DNA of 64,000 nt, taken from contig CP087206.1 of the NCBI GenBank assembly GCA_020912385.1, positions 3,906,001-3,970,000 of the forward strand, in the 5' to 3' direction. Made by a program: the position numbers and the translations under genes. The stretch is from Neofusicoccum parvum (taxonomy: Eukaryota > Ascomycota > Dothideomycetes > Botryosphaeriales > Botryosphaeriaceae). Positions 35,401 to 46,243 of the stretch are shown here, piece by piece (within the stretch, counting starts at the first letter, position 1; every line of letters begins with the position of its first letter). The notes beneath the pieces were generated by a model that was not told the DNA's origin, did no database searches, and was given only the letters and a program-made list of their open reading frames with translations.

Positions 35401-35725
35401 GGTCGAGGTCGAATATTCCCTCAAGGTGTGGTTCGCCAGGCTTGCCCTCAATCAAGGCCCAGTTAACGTAGAACGACACGCCGTTGTATCCAAGGGCCTT
35501 GATTTTCTGGAAAACATCCAGCCACAGGCCAGGTGAAGGGAGCCGAAAAGGATGGAATTCACCAGAGACGAGAACAATGCGTTCACCTCGGATGGAAATT
35601 GAATGTTGGTCCCACGTGACCAGGTCTTGCAGTAAAGTGCTATTGTCGGCTCGCCCGAACAATCCCACAGCACCTGAAAAGTAAGGCAAAAGGCAAAGAA
35701 GAATGCGAGCGAAGAACAAAGCCAT
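32485..35725 (-). CDS. Secreted beta-galactosidase, glycoside hydrolase family 35
   Basis: Five exons: 35725-34942, 34887-34755, 34698-34590, 34540-32764 and 32702-32485, total 1006 residues. A signal peptide ([21 protein letters not shown]) leads into the GH35 barrel: [23 protein letters not shown], and the acid/base Glu in QPENEYS. The nucleophile Glu is in [14 protein letters not shown], a motif completed only across the second splice; [20 protein letters not shown] is completed across the third. The C-terminal BetaGal domains end [15 protein letters not shown] in the last exon. Length matches fungal LacA-type enzymes (about 1000). It removes terminal beta-galactose from pectic and hemicellulosic side chains outside the cell, and shares a promoter with the divergent rhamnosidase-like gene. 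Confidence 0.95.
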
Positions 35726-36367
35726 AGCGTTGGAGTTGGTTGTAGTGTTGCTCGTGAAGAGTAGAGATATTACTTTGATATCTTAAATAGTCTTTTGCTC
35801 ATTGGTCAAGCACGCCATATAGAGCGGGGTGTCTCTCGGCAGCCTGGTGAAAAGCGAACAACTCCCGAAAACGAGGAGTATCCGTCAAGCGTAAAGCAAA
35901 TGTCGTTGCCCGCCTTGTTAGCAAACAGTGCGTCGGTATTCGTATCGACGTATCCGTATACCGGCCCTTGTACGACCATGCCAGCCAAGATGGGATCCCT
36001 ACATATTGGCTAAAACAGCAAAAACCGCAGTCATTAACGGCTTTAGGCTAGCATATACCTGGTCCTGCAACCCCCCCGCTTGAGTCGCTATTAATATGGA
36101 TCGGCTTTTCGAGAGGCTGTAGCCCAAAAACCATGAGATCGGCGGGGAAGGGTATTTTCTGGCACCACCAATAGCCTGGGCCGGGGCATGATTAGTTACC
36201 CTCAAGAGTTTGAATTCGCCACTTAGGTCATAAATTCCGCAAGACTTTGTTGTGAGCGACATCCCCATCTTCCTCATTTTGTCTGTCTTGGCTGCGCGTG
36301 AAGCTCTTTTACTTGAGGCTGTCTCCTGCCGTGTGTCATGTGCTACGAAAGCTAGGTCTTCGATACC
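35726..36367. promoter_or_regulatory. Shared divergent promoter of GH35 and GH106-like genes
   Basis: 642 bp between two oppositely transcribed secreted glycosidase genes. On the GH35 side there is a TATA-like TATTTAAG (35782-35789, minus strand) and a CCAAT box (35801-35805, minus strand). Three matches to the CreA/Mig1 consensus SYGGRG, each GCGGGG, lie at 35824-35829, 36074-36079 (minus strand) and 36142-36147. This fits glucose repression of both genes. Confidence 0.6.
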
Positions 36368-39300
36368 ATGTCTTTCCCAACCCTCCCCTACTCTTTTCTT
36401 CTCTTTAGTCTTGTCACTGCAGTCGTGAGCGATGCTACGGGTGCCTCCACCAACGACGGGACTTTTCAAACCCCGCACGCAAGACTTAAACCCAGATTTA
36501 GATACTGGCTACCAGATCCGACCGTGAACAAGACTTTGGTGGCAGAAAACATCCAAGACGCCGGCGTCATTGGTGCGGGGGGCGTTGAATTCATTCCCTA
36601 CTACGGCTACGGAGGCACCATTGACACGTACTTCCCGGAGTCTAATTGGTCAAAAAATGGATTCGGGACGCCTGCTTTTCTGGAAATGTTTCAAACTGCT
36701 TTGGAAGCCCACAAGAGTCATGGTATGGTTATGGACTTTGCACTTGGCCCGAATCAGGGACAAGGAGTTCCTGCAGAGAGCAACGACGAAGGACTCCAGT
36801 GGGATTTGGTGAGTCTCGAGCCAACCTTCTACTTGTGCTATTACTTAACTGAAAAACGCAAGTCTTCACACTCTTCTGTCGTTCCTACCAATGGCTCCTT
36901 CTCAGGTGTCATCCCCGGGTGGGGGGATGGACAACTGGTTGCGCTTGTCTCAGCTTTGGTATTATCAGAAACGAACGTCACAATTTCGGGCTCATCTTTC
37001 CCACCGCCCGAATATACCTCGTACTCGCGTCTTACCTTGAGTCAATCTTCCTTGAAAGACATCACGTCCCGAGTTCCAACGTCAGGCCACGTGTCTTTGA
37101 ATTTCAATTCTTCGACAAATGGCGCCAGGCACCAGCTGTTTGCCTTCTACGAAAGGCGGACACTGGCCAAAAATCTAAAATTTCCCTACAATGACACACA
37201 GACAATATTTGACAACGGGTCATATTCTGTGGACCATTTCAGCGTCGCAGGCGCTCGAACGGTCTCGAACTTTTGGAAGAAGTACGTCCTTAAAGATGAG
37301 ATCAAAAAGCTGTTGATTGACGTTGGAAACTACGGTAAACCTTCAGGCCCCTTATTTCTACAGCTTCTTGTACTGATTGTATGCGAAGCCTGGGAGGATA
37401 GTATTGAGCTTGTATCAAACACCAGTTGGACGCCCGCAATCCCTGCCAAGTTCGAAAAGAAATACGGTTACTCCATCCGTCCCTTTCTTCCTCTCATAAT
37501 GTGGGGAAACAACAACCTTGTCATCCAACCATCTGAACCAGGTCGTGTGCAATGCCTACTTGACAGCGACGATGCTGGGCAAGGATATGTCAACGACTAC
37601 CGCGCCATTCTTCAAGATTGCTACAGAGAGTACCTTGAAGAACTGCGAGCTTGGATCCACGATGACCTGAATCTGCAGGTATCTGCACAAGTATCCTACA
37701 ATATGCCGATGGATGCGGCCGCCAGTATCCCGTTCACGGATGCGCCGGAATGTGAGAGCCTCCAGTGGGATAACAACGTGGACGGCTACCGACAGTTCAC
37801 GGGAGCAGCTCACTTAGCCGGCAAGAGAGTGATATCCAATGAACTCGGGGCGGAAAGATCCAAAGCGTACCAGCTCACAATTCCACACACGCTGTGGTCC
37901 ATCAATCGGGCCGTTGCTGGTGGCGTGAACCAATTTGTTTTGCACGGGCAGACCTACTCTGGTAACTACTACAATACCACATGGCCAGGATACACCCCAT
38001 TCTCGTACACATTCTCGGAGATCTACAGCGAGAAACAACCAGTTTGGAAGCATGGGTTATCTGAAGCCCTGGGTTATATTGCAAGAGTTCAGTTCGTGCA
38101 ACAGAAAGGCACCCCCAGAGTTGATCTCGCCATATACAAAAAAGTATCGGCTTCGAATCCAAACTTTCCCACTTTGTATCAGGTTGAGAGCCTAGTTAAA
38201 TCAGGTAAGATACAAACAGTCTGGATCAGGTGGAGAACGAGACGCTGATGAAATAAAGGATGGTCCTACGAGTACCTGACTGCAGATAATCTACAACTTC
38301 CGGAGGCTCGTGTTGAAGGCCAAAAGCTTGCGCCGGACGGTCCGCAATACAAAGGAATTGTACTCCCAGACTCAAGTAACCTGACTCTCGAAGCTGTTAG
38401 CGTCCTTAAGAGCTTTGCGGAAGCTGGCTTGCCAATCATCTTCAGTGGAAGCGTACACAGCTACTACCATTCTGGAGATGGTAGCGGGGAAGCCGCTGTC
38501 CAATCCGCCATCTCGGACTTGCTGAAGACAGAAAGCGTTTACTCTGCCGAGAGCCAGGACCTCCCACAAATTCTGTCATCAATTGGCCTTGATCCTCAGA
38601 TCCGTGCGGAAACAAATGCCACTTTGTACACAACTTGGCGCGAAGATGTCATCGAAGGAGTCGACTATGCATTTCTGTTCTGTGACGGGTCCCCTTGCCG
38701 AGGGAGTGTCCATATCTCAAGCACAAAACGACCTTACTTCCTCGACCCCTGGGGTGGAGAGAGAACTCCTGTTCTCGATTACAGTCTCATTAACAACAAG
38801 ACCGTACTTCCGCTAAATCTCCGCGGCAACGAAACGACCATCATTGCCTTTACTAGGGATAGGCTAGAAGATGTACTTGAACCAACATTTCATGCTACGG
38901 AGACTCCCTCCAACCTCATTGGCTACCATTACGAGAACGAAAACAGGCTGAACATCCAGCTGGGCCCATCAACGTCCGCACAGCCACGAATAACCCTCTC
39001 AACCGGGAAATCAATACCCCTCGGCAACCTCTCCTCACACCTTTCAGCCATCCAACTCCGCAACTGGACGCTGACCGCCGAGCACTGGGACGCCCCGACC
39101 AACATCAACGACGCCTCCGCCATCGCCGCCAAGCACAACACCACCCACGCGCTCCCCTCGCTCACCTCCTGGACCGCCATCCCCGGCCTCGAAAACGCGT
39201 CGGGCGTGGGCCGCTACGCCACGTCCTTCCACTGGCCTCCGCCCGGCGGCGCCGACGGCGCGCGCATCCGCTTCTCGCACGTCCTGCACGCCGTCGCCGT

Positions 39301-39583
39301 CCGCGTCAACGGCCACCGCCTGCCGCCGCTGGACTGCAGCGCCCCCGACGCGGATGTCGGGCCGCACCTGGTTGCGGGGGTGAACGAGGTCGTCGTCGTG
39401 GTGCCTGCGACCATGTGGAACTATCTGCGGTCCATCTTCTCGCGGCTGGTGCACGTGGGGGAGGCGCCGCTGTTGGGCGTGTTGGCGCGGTTTGAGGGAG
39501 GGGAGCTGCCGCCGAGGACGGAGAATGGGTTGGTCGGGACGGTGGAGCTGCGGCCGTATGTGAGTTGCGTGGTGGAGGTTTAG
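36368..39583 (+). CDS. Secreted GH106-like alpha-L-rhamnosidase family protein
   Basis: Exons 36368-36808, 36863-37334, 37389-38204 and 38259-39583 give about 1017 residues. The first two introns carry no stop and are multiples of three, so the frame also reads through them; I remove them because GT-AG signals, branch sites and restored blocks (GNYAWEDSIELVSNTSW) support splicing. All three introns are 54 bp. A signal peptide starts MSFPTLPYSFLLFSLVTAVV. RFRYWLPDPTVNKTLVAENI, GAGGVEFIPYYGYGG and MDFALGPNQGQGVP match the GH106-like rhamnosidase domain of fungal secreted proteins. A beta-rich C-terminal domain (VGRYATSFHWPPPGGADGAR) resembles sugar-binding domains. The likely target is rhamnose in pectin or glycosides; substrate unproven. 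Confidence 0.75.
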
Positions 39584-40194
39584 CTGCGCGGATTTGGGAG
39601 GACGTGGGTGTGCTAACGTTGCGAGGGTCGTATGTGAGGCGTGTAGATTCAACATCTATGCGGGTATCACTACTTCAAGTCCTAAGAACGGTCAACCTGA
39701 ATTTTAGGAATGCTATCTTTGTCCATATCACTTGTTCTGAGCAAACGTGGGTGGCACTTGAGGTCGTCTCTGACGGCGGTGTTCTCCTGAGATCTTGAAC
39801 TCTTATACACGTACTATTTATATCACTTACGCATTTGTTAACTTATCCTCATGCAGTTTAAAACTTGATGGGTAGTGCTATAATAGGGGCATTAAGCTTT
39901 CTGGATCTCGAGAGAGGGTTTATATTTCTGGCCAAGAAGAATTCTGAATCATCAAATGACGGGTAAAGGATGAAGCGAATGAATGGTAGGCCTTCCAGTA
40001 GATGGTAGATCCTTCAAGCGACTGTATGATCTGGTGCTACTGACATGGATCTTTTAAGACGCCACTGACAAATTTGTTGGGAGCGCCCCACATTGTGACT
40101 CATTCCAAAATTCCTTAAATACTAGCTCGACGTCTCGACGTGCGCGAACACTGTGAACCACGGGCCAGGCAGGTATTACAACGGATTTCTCAGT
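39584..40194. other. Intergenic: GH106-like 3' flank and NAT promoter
   Basis: No gene is seen. AT-rich DNA around 39800-40000. Confidence 0.6.
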
Positions 40195-41293
40195 ATGTCT
40201 GATACCTTGACATCCTCCCAGCTCACCCGCTACCTGGACTACATAGTCCTCCCGGCACAGTACCGGAGCCAGATCCATGCTGGCAAGCCATTAACTCTGG
40301 ACTTACTCTCCACCATCTTGACATACCACATCTGCGCCTTTCCGTACGAAAACTTGGATCTCCATTATGCATCTGCCGATCCTCCGAACATCCCCATTGA
40401 TATTGAGTCAATCTTCCGTAAAAGCACCGGGGCATACGGCCGCGGCGGGTACTGCATGGAGAACAGCATATTCTTCAACTATGTGCTGAGGACCCTGGGA
40501 TTTGACGCGTATCTGGTGGGAGCAAGGGCTAGACCTAGAGTCAATGGCATTCCGACAGGTGACTTCACAGGATGGTGAGTATACCGCCAGTCCGCGACAC
40601 AACGGAGACACGGACGATCAAAAGAAGGAACGAGAAAGCGAAGAGCCCAGACTGACCCACTCCCTCTCGCAACCATCCAGGATGCACGTCGTCAACATCG
40701 TCACGCTGCCCTCCGAGAGCGGCAGCGCCGACAGCACGACGCCAGCAAAGTACATGTGCGACGTCGGGTTCGGCGGCGACATGCCGACGGTGCCGGTGCC
40801 GCTCGTGACGCCGTCGCCGGTCCTCCACAACAGCATCGGCACGCAGGAGATCCGCCTCGAGCGCGGCCGCATCCCCGGCATGCGCGCCCCGGAGAGCAGC
40901 GGCCAGGCCTTCTGGATCTACCAGTACCGCAACGCCGGGGACCAGCCGTGGCACGCGGCCTTCTGCTTCACCGAGACCGAGTTCCTCGAGCGCGACCTTG
41001 AGGTCCTCAACTGGTACACCAGCCGCGATCCCAGGTGTTTCCAGACGTTCACGCTGCTGGTGGTCAAGTTCTTGATGCGCGGCGGGGAGGAAGGAGGCAA
41101 GGGGGAAGTGTACGGGAAGCTCATGCTTGTGAATGATGAGGTTAAAGAGAATCTGGGGGGTAAGACACGGTTGGTGAAGAAATGCGAGACAGAAGAGGAA
41201 AGGGTGCAAGTCTTGAAGGACATGTTCGGGATGACTTTGACAAGGGAACAGAGAGAGGCGATTGCAGGGAGGGCAGCTGAGATCAAAAACTAA
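40195..41293 (+). CDS. Arylamine N-acetyltransferase
   Basis: Exons 40195-40574 and 40681-41293 give 330 residues; the splice restores GW-MHVVNIV. The NAT catalytic triad is visible: Cys in RGGYCMENS, His in MHVVNIV and Asp in CDVGFGGDMP. The enzyme transfers acetyl (or malonyl) groups from CoA thioesters to arylamines in the cytosol. In plant-associated fungi such enzymes detoxify aminophenols derived from host benzoxazinoids, but the substrate here cannot be read from the sequence. The ATG at 40195 is chosen because it directly precedes the conserved TSSQLTRYLDYIVLP start. The 106-bp intron lacks a frame-preserving length, so splicing is required. Confidence 0.93.
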
Positions 41294-41690
41294 AAGGGAG
41301 AAGGTACTACAGGTGTTTTGTGGGAGTTTCGAATTCCGAGAAGGATTGTAGGAAATATTTGACAGTGGTTGGAGGCGATGAGGAAGGTGTAGAGAATTCG
41401 AGTGGCCAGGTCCATGGAAGAGTGGTGTTTGCTGATTGTTGAATCTGGACTGGAGTATTTTTGAGACGCTAGAGCGCTATCAGCAGGAAACTTACAAACA
41501 AATTTGAGAGTTCTGAAGTTCCTTGAATTGATGTTTCTGGTATATGGTTATCATAATTTTTGCTCTTCGAGTGGCTTGTAATGCCCATGAAATCTCCACA
41601 TAGAAGTACGAAGGGAGAAAGAGACACAGCTGCCTTTAGCAAGCTCCACACCAGTGGTATCGTTTTCTCTACTGTCAGGGTAAATGAATT

Positions 41691-41710
41691 CAACTCAACT
41701 CAACTCAACT
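41691..41710. repeat. CAACT microsatellite, four copies
   Basis: Four perfect CAACT units followed by the variant CAATC. Confidence 0.85.
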
Positions 41711-42134
41711 CAATCTTGCGTGCCGCTCTTTCGGTTGGATAAACCGGACAGATAAGTATTCCGTCTTGGACACTCACTATTTCTAGGGTAGTTTGATTGC
41801 AAGTACAAGCTGACGTGGCTCCTAGGGGCTCCCTCGGAAGCCATGGTGCTCAGGTTCCAGGGTGATATGAAATTTGTATGCTTGTATTCGTTATATCAGC
41901 CAAGTGAGCAACGTGGAGCAAAAGTGACACTATCAACGTTCTGGTGGTCCGCCGTGTCCGCGTTCTGAGCCTTTGTTCTGGTGACTTGCTGAGATGGGTG
42001 CGGAGGCCGGATTCTGGTGGTCTGTGGAAGGAAGTGTATCTCTGTGCAGCCGGGATTTATACATAAGGTCAACACTATTACAATTTCAACAATCCTTGCA
42101 CTATTAGTATTGCCAATAATGCTAACGTGTAAAG

Positions 42135-42221
42135 CATGTTGACGGCGTAAAAAGTATCAACATTGCAAAGAGTAATAACGACGTGAAGAGTATCATCGAC
42201 GCAGGAAGTGTTGACGGGATA
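42135..42221. repeat. Degenerate 18-bp tandem repeat
   Basis: Successive units resemble GACGTGAAGAGTATCATC, with boundaries near 42141, 42162, 42180 and 42198. In one frame they read as hexapeptide-like units ending in KS or GS (INIAKS, NNDVKS, IIDAGS), but a stop codon lies just upstream, so no protein is called. Confidence 0.6.
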
Positions 42222-42827
42222 GAACCCTACAAGTTTTGGCGAGTACCATAGATGATATCTGCTGATGAGCAGCGCCTTGGGCCCGCTGCCTGTCTTTCAC
42301 ATGGCGGAGGCCATCTTTTATAGGTCATTCATAGTTATACTTACTTACCATCAAACGCTAGCAAGTTCCGGGATCTTTGGGTGGCTTGGCTGTAACGATC
42401 ATTGTGTCAGTCTTCGTTTCGAAACTTGTGGTCTGAGATCTGCTCTCACTAGCGATTTAAGCTTCTACTTTAAAAAACAGTTTAATCATAGCGCATCGAG
42501 GTCTACGAGCGTAATTTCCTCGTATAATTTTTTTTCGCCAGTGAGAGTAGCTCCTTCTGGCCACTTAGTACCGTGGAAGCCAGTGATGAGAACGGGCAAT
42601 TCAAAATTAGAGATAGCATCGCGACGCAAACTCCGAATATCTATCGCGAACCCTATCCACGGTGCCACAACGGCAGACCAGGAAACCTCAGCACCCACCC
42701 GCAGACCGATCCCAATATTTTCAGATTCTGCAGGGACCCACCCTATCCTCAGAACGCCCATCGCTATGACGGAAAAAAACAATGCAAAGCACCAAAAACT
42801 TTCTGTACAACCGAATGCAAGAGACGA

Positions 42828-44864
42828 TCACAGCTCATCCTGCGGCATCGGCTTGCGGATCTCCCAACTCCTAGGCTTCTCGGGCAAGCCCAGCCAGAAG
42901 TCCCACAGGCGGCTGGCCTCGACGATGGTGATCCTGATACTACAACGGACCAACCGAATTAGCAAACAGACTCATCTTCCCCGGCTCAAACGGAACAAAA
43001 GCGAGGTCTAAACTTACAACTTCCCCGGCAATGCCGCCCACTGCCTCATGACCCACCAGTACGCGTCCCAGATGAGCATCGCCTCCTCCTTCGACGCCTC
43101 CCAGGGCGTCGGGTCCTTGAGGCGCGGCCGGCGCATGAACTCTGGGTACCCGTCGTCCTCGGCCGCCTTCTCCGCGTCGCGCTCGCGCTGCGCCTCCAGG
43201 CTCCTGCGCGCCTCGTACGCGTCTGCGAGCGGCGTGGGCAGCCGGACGCCCGGGTCGGTCGCGTCGGCGGGCGCGCGGGCGGGCGCGGAGGCGACGCCGT
43301 CGCGCTGCTCGAGCAGCGCGCGGAACTGCTTGATCGCGCCGATCGAGTGGCTGATGCGGCCGAGCGTGTTGACGAGCGCGACGAGCTCGGTGCGGCGCAG
43401 CGGCGGCGCCGCCGCTGCGTCCGCCTCGTCGAACTCGAACAGCACCTTCAGCGCCGTGCCGTACCCGTTGACCTGCAGCTTGCCCCACAGCCGGCACTTG
43501 TCGCACCCCACGCAGTCCATGATGCGCGACACGTTGCGGAACCGGTGCTTGAAGTCGTCCTTCAGCACCGCCGCGTGCGAGTCCTGGAACATGACCGACT
43601 CGTCGAAGATGGCCTCGCGCTGGTTCACCGGGATGGTGTCGATCAGCGAGAGCACCATCGACTTGGTCTGCACGTCCTGCTGCGGGTCCGCGCTGCAGAA
43701 CTGGTAGTTCTGGAGGTGGTTCCGGAGCTTGCCGACGGCGCGGAGGACGAGGGCGTAGTTGAAGTACAGGTTGGAGATCCGGTCAGGGAACTTGTGGAGA
43801 CGGTTCTCGTAGCACGCGAGGTTGGGGTGCCATTTGCCGGTGGTCTGGTTCAGGAAGTCCCAGCACAGGTGCGTGCTGATGGACGCGTGCATGCCGCTCA
43901 CGACGCGGTAGAAGACGCGCTTCTCCAGACACTCGTCGTCGAACTCGAGCTGGTCCACGCGGACCGATGGCTGGGAACCCTTGGCAATGGCCGACTGCAC
44001 GTTCTGCTGCAGCGGCTGGTTGCGCATGACGTTCCGGAGGTCCTGCGCGGCCTGGCCGGAGCCGCCGGAAAGGCCGCCAAAACCCAGGCTGCTGCCCGCG
44101 GGAGTCACGTCGCCGGCGGGCTGGGGCTTGGAGAAGCAGTTTTCGCGGTAGATGGCCTCCCAGACCTGCTGGGAGCCGACGCCGGCGTAGCCGGTGAAGC
44201 GCTCCGGGTTGTCCAGCAGGCTAACGTAGTCGCCCTTCGCCGACGCGCCCTCGTCGTCGGGCACGCAGTAGTCGCGCTCGTCGCACTCGTCGTCGTACTC
44301 GACCACGCAGCTCTCGTCCACGTCGTCGCCCAGCCCGCCCTGCAGCGGCCGCTTGTGGTGTTCCTCCTCGCGCACCTTGCGCCCCGGGTGCTCGGCCTTG
44401 GGGCCCTCAAGCTTTCCCAGCTCCTCCGCCCGCCACACCAGCGGGATGTCCTCCTCGTTCTCCAGCGTGTTCACGGCGCAGGCGATGTTGCCGCACATGC
44501 CGTTCTCGTCGGACCAGAAGGGGCATTTTTTGTTGTACAGGTTCAGGCGCCAGTAGGAGAAAAAGTCCGTCTCTCTCGTAATCTTGTCGAGGTAGGGCTG
44601 GATCTCCTCGTTGATGTCCTCGAGGTCGGAGTACGAGGCGCAGGCGTCGGACACGATGGCGCCGGGCTCAAACTGTTGTGCACGGTGTTTAGTACGCCGT
44701 CCTGCAGCGGGCACGCGGTAGGTGGTAGTGTAGGCGGAAGACGAGGACTGCGAGGAAACCGAGCTTACTGCGCATTGGTCGGGCTTGTGCTGTGCATGTG
44801 AAGCGGCGTGGGACGAGCCCAGCAGCGCGAAGACCGCCAGGTAGAAGCGTGTTGTTCGCCGCAT
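42828..44864 (-). CDS. ERO1: ERO1 thiol oxidase with C-terminal QDEL
   Basis: Exons 44864-44769, 44672-43018 and 42939-42828 give about 620 residues. The first intron (44673-44768, 96 bp, donor GTAAGC, branch TACTAAAC) is a multiple of three without a stop, so the frame reads through it. The second intron (42940-43017) hides a last exon coding RITIVEASRLWDFWLG through a final MPQDEL. A signal peptide begins MRRTTRFYLAVFALLGSSHA. ERO1 marks are SDACASYSDLEDIN, CPFWSDENGMCGNIAC, FTGYAGVGSQQVWEAIYREN and the active CxxCxxC in DCVGCDKCRLWGKL. It reoxidises protein disulfide isomerase with FAD in the ER. The QDEL end resembles ER-retrieval signals. Confidence 0.95.
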
Positions 44865-46243
44865 GGGTGCGAAAGTTTGTGGAATGGGGATGCTGCGGAG
44901 GCGGCGGAGGTTAGCATCAGCAGTCGCCGCGGCGCACAACGCGTGGGAAGGGAATGCGGCAGGGCAGACGCACTTCAGCTGCGGCGCATGGGCGTATGCG
45001 AGGGGCAGGGGGCTCGCGGCGAGAGGCGTTTTTGTACAAAGGGCGCGGTCAAAGAGGCCAGATTTTCTTATTGCTGGACTGGACGCTGACGGGTGGTCGA
45101 CGAACGGATGCGACAGGGACCCGCCCTGACACGGTGGCGCACGTCTCAAAGAGCCGCTCCGGGGGCCTGTTTGCCTCGTGTAGCTATTTCTCAGCACGCT
45201 CCGTCATGCCACCGTGGAATGCCGCCTGTGCGGAGAGAGCTGAGCGCAGCACCCCGCGCCTGGGATGACCATCGTTCCACCTCTCGCAAGGCGTGCGCGC
45301 GGAAATGTGGCCTTCTTGGCTCGTATGTTTGACGCGCCCTAAGCTCCGTCACTTTCCAGACGCAGACTCTGCTCAAGCCACATCGCCCCTGCGCGCCACA
45401 CTAGAAGGGTGTCCGCCCCGCCGGCCCGCGATCGCTGGAAGCTTCCCGCGAGACACCGAGCGGCTACCCCGCCGTCCACGAGCAACACCACGCGCGATCC
45501 ATCTGCAGCGCCCAATAAAGGCAAAAGTTAAAGAGAGAACAAGTGCAAGAAACTGAATCACATCCACAATGTCTCTCGGACCTTCACAATCTCTTGCAGA
45601 CCACCAAAGAAGGTTCCCCGTGTTGGTCCGGTATTGGTCCGCCACTTTGAACCACCTCTCTCGAGACCACGTCTCAGTACCGATCTTTCAAGGCGAAGAA
45701 ACTCACGCATGATATGAAATTTGTCACTTGGAGATGCCGGCAATATTTTTGACATGTTTTTACATTTGTTTTTGCAGTGTTGTGGGATAAAGAGAAACTC
45801 TCTGCAACTGTTCTGCATGGCTGTGATTCGGCATGCAGAACTATCGCTAACCGTGAGAGCCTGTTACATACTTCCGATAATCGCAAATTTAGCCAATTCC
45901 ATGAGCTGTAATAGTCGCAAACCGAACCCATCCGATGATCCGTAATAGTCCCAAAGCAAATGCACACAACGAGCCATGATGACTGAAACTTCAGTCCATC
46001 CCATGAGCCGTGATAATTGGAACTCCAATCCATCCGGTATGCCGTGAAATTTCCAAAGCGAAACAAAAAAGCCAACAACTCCACGCTATGCTTAAGCCTC
46101 CTTGGGCAGGGTATCGTTTTCTTCTTTTTCAACTCTTTTGTTCCTTTTTCAACTGGTCTGTCCTTTCCTGTCCTGCTCATTGCTTCTTTTCTTAAACTCG
46201 TGATTCAATCTCCCAGTCGGATGTTGTAGTAGGGCTGCCGTAT
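44865..46243. other. Intergenic: ERO1 promoter and MEX67 3' flank, with a degenerate repeat
   Basis: No gene is supported. Open frames on the ERO1 upstream side are extensions of the ERO1 frame or low complexity. The MEX67 side contains imperfect tandem units of about 33 bp (45890-46055). Confidence 0.55.
45890..46055. repeat. Imperfect tandem repeat, about 33-35-bp unit
   Basis: Related units share CCATGAGCNGTRATA-like cores near 45896-45916, 45929-45950, 45998-46018 and 46031-46050, with a poorer unit between. Spacing is 33, 69 (about two units) and 33 bp. Divergence between units is high. Confidence 0.6.

Larger units (their letters stand above)
41294..42827. other. Intergenic region with simple repeats between NAT and ERO1
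   Basis: AT-richer than its surroundings. It contains a CAACT pentamer repeat (41691-41710) and a degenerate 18-bp tandem repeat (42135-42221). Open frames at 42265-43011 (plus) and 42486-42782 (minus) have no recognisable family; the former overlaps the ERO1 last exon. No gene is supported. Confidence 0.55.

Noticed and set aside
42486..42782. Minus-strand 98-codon frame just 3' of ERO1
   Set aside because: Natural-looking composition but no recognised family and it lies directly in the ERO1 3' flank; could be UTR.
43347..44801. Plus-strand open frame (484 codons)
   Set aside because: Antisense of ERO1; repetitive Val/Leu/His composition, no domain.
45558..46180. Minus-strand frames of 86-168 codons downstream of MEX67
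   Set aside because: They run through the degenerate tandem repeat, whose repeated units explain the apparent protein repeats.
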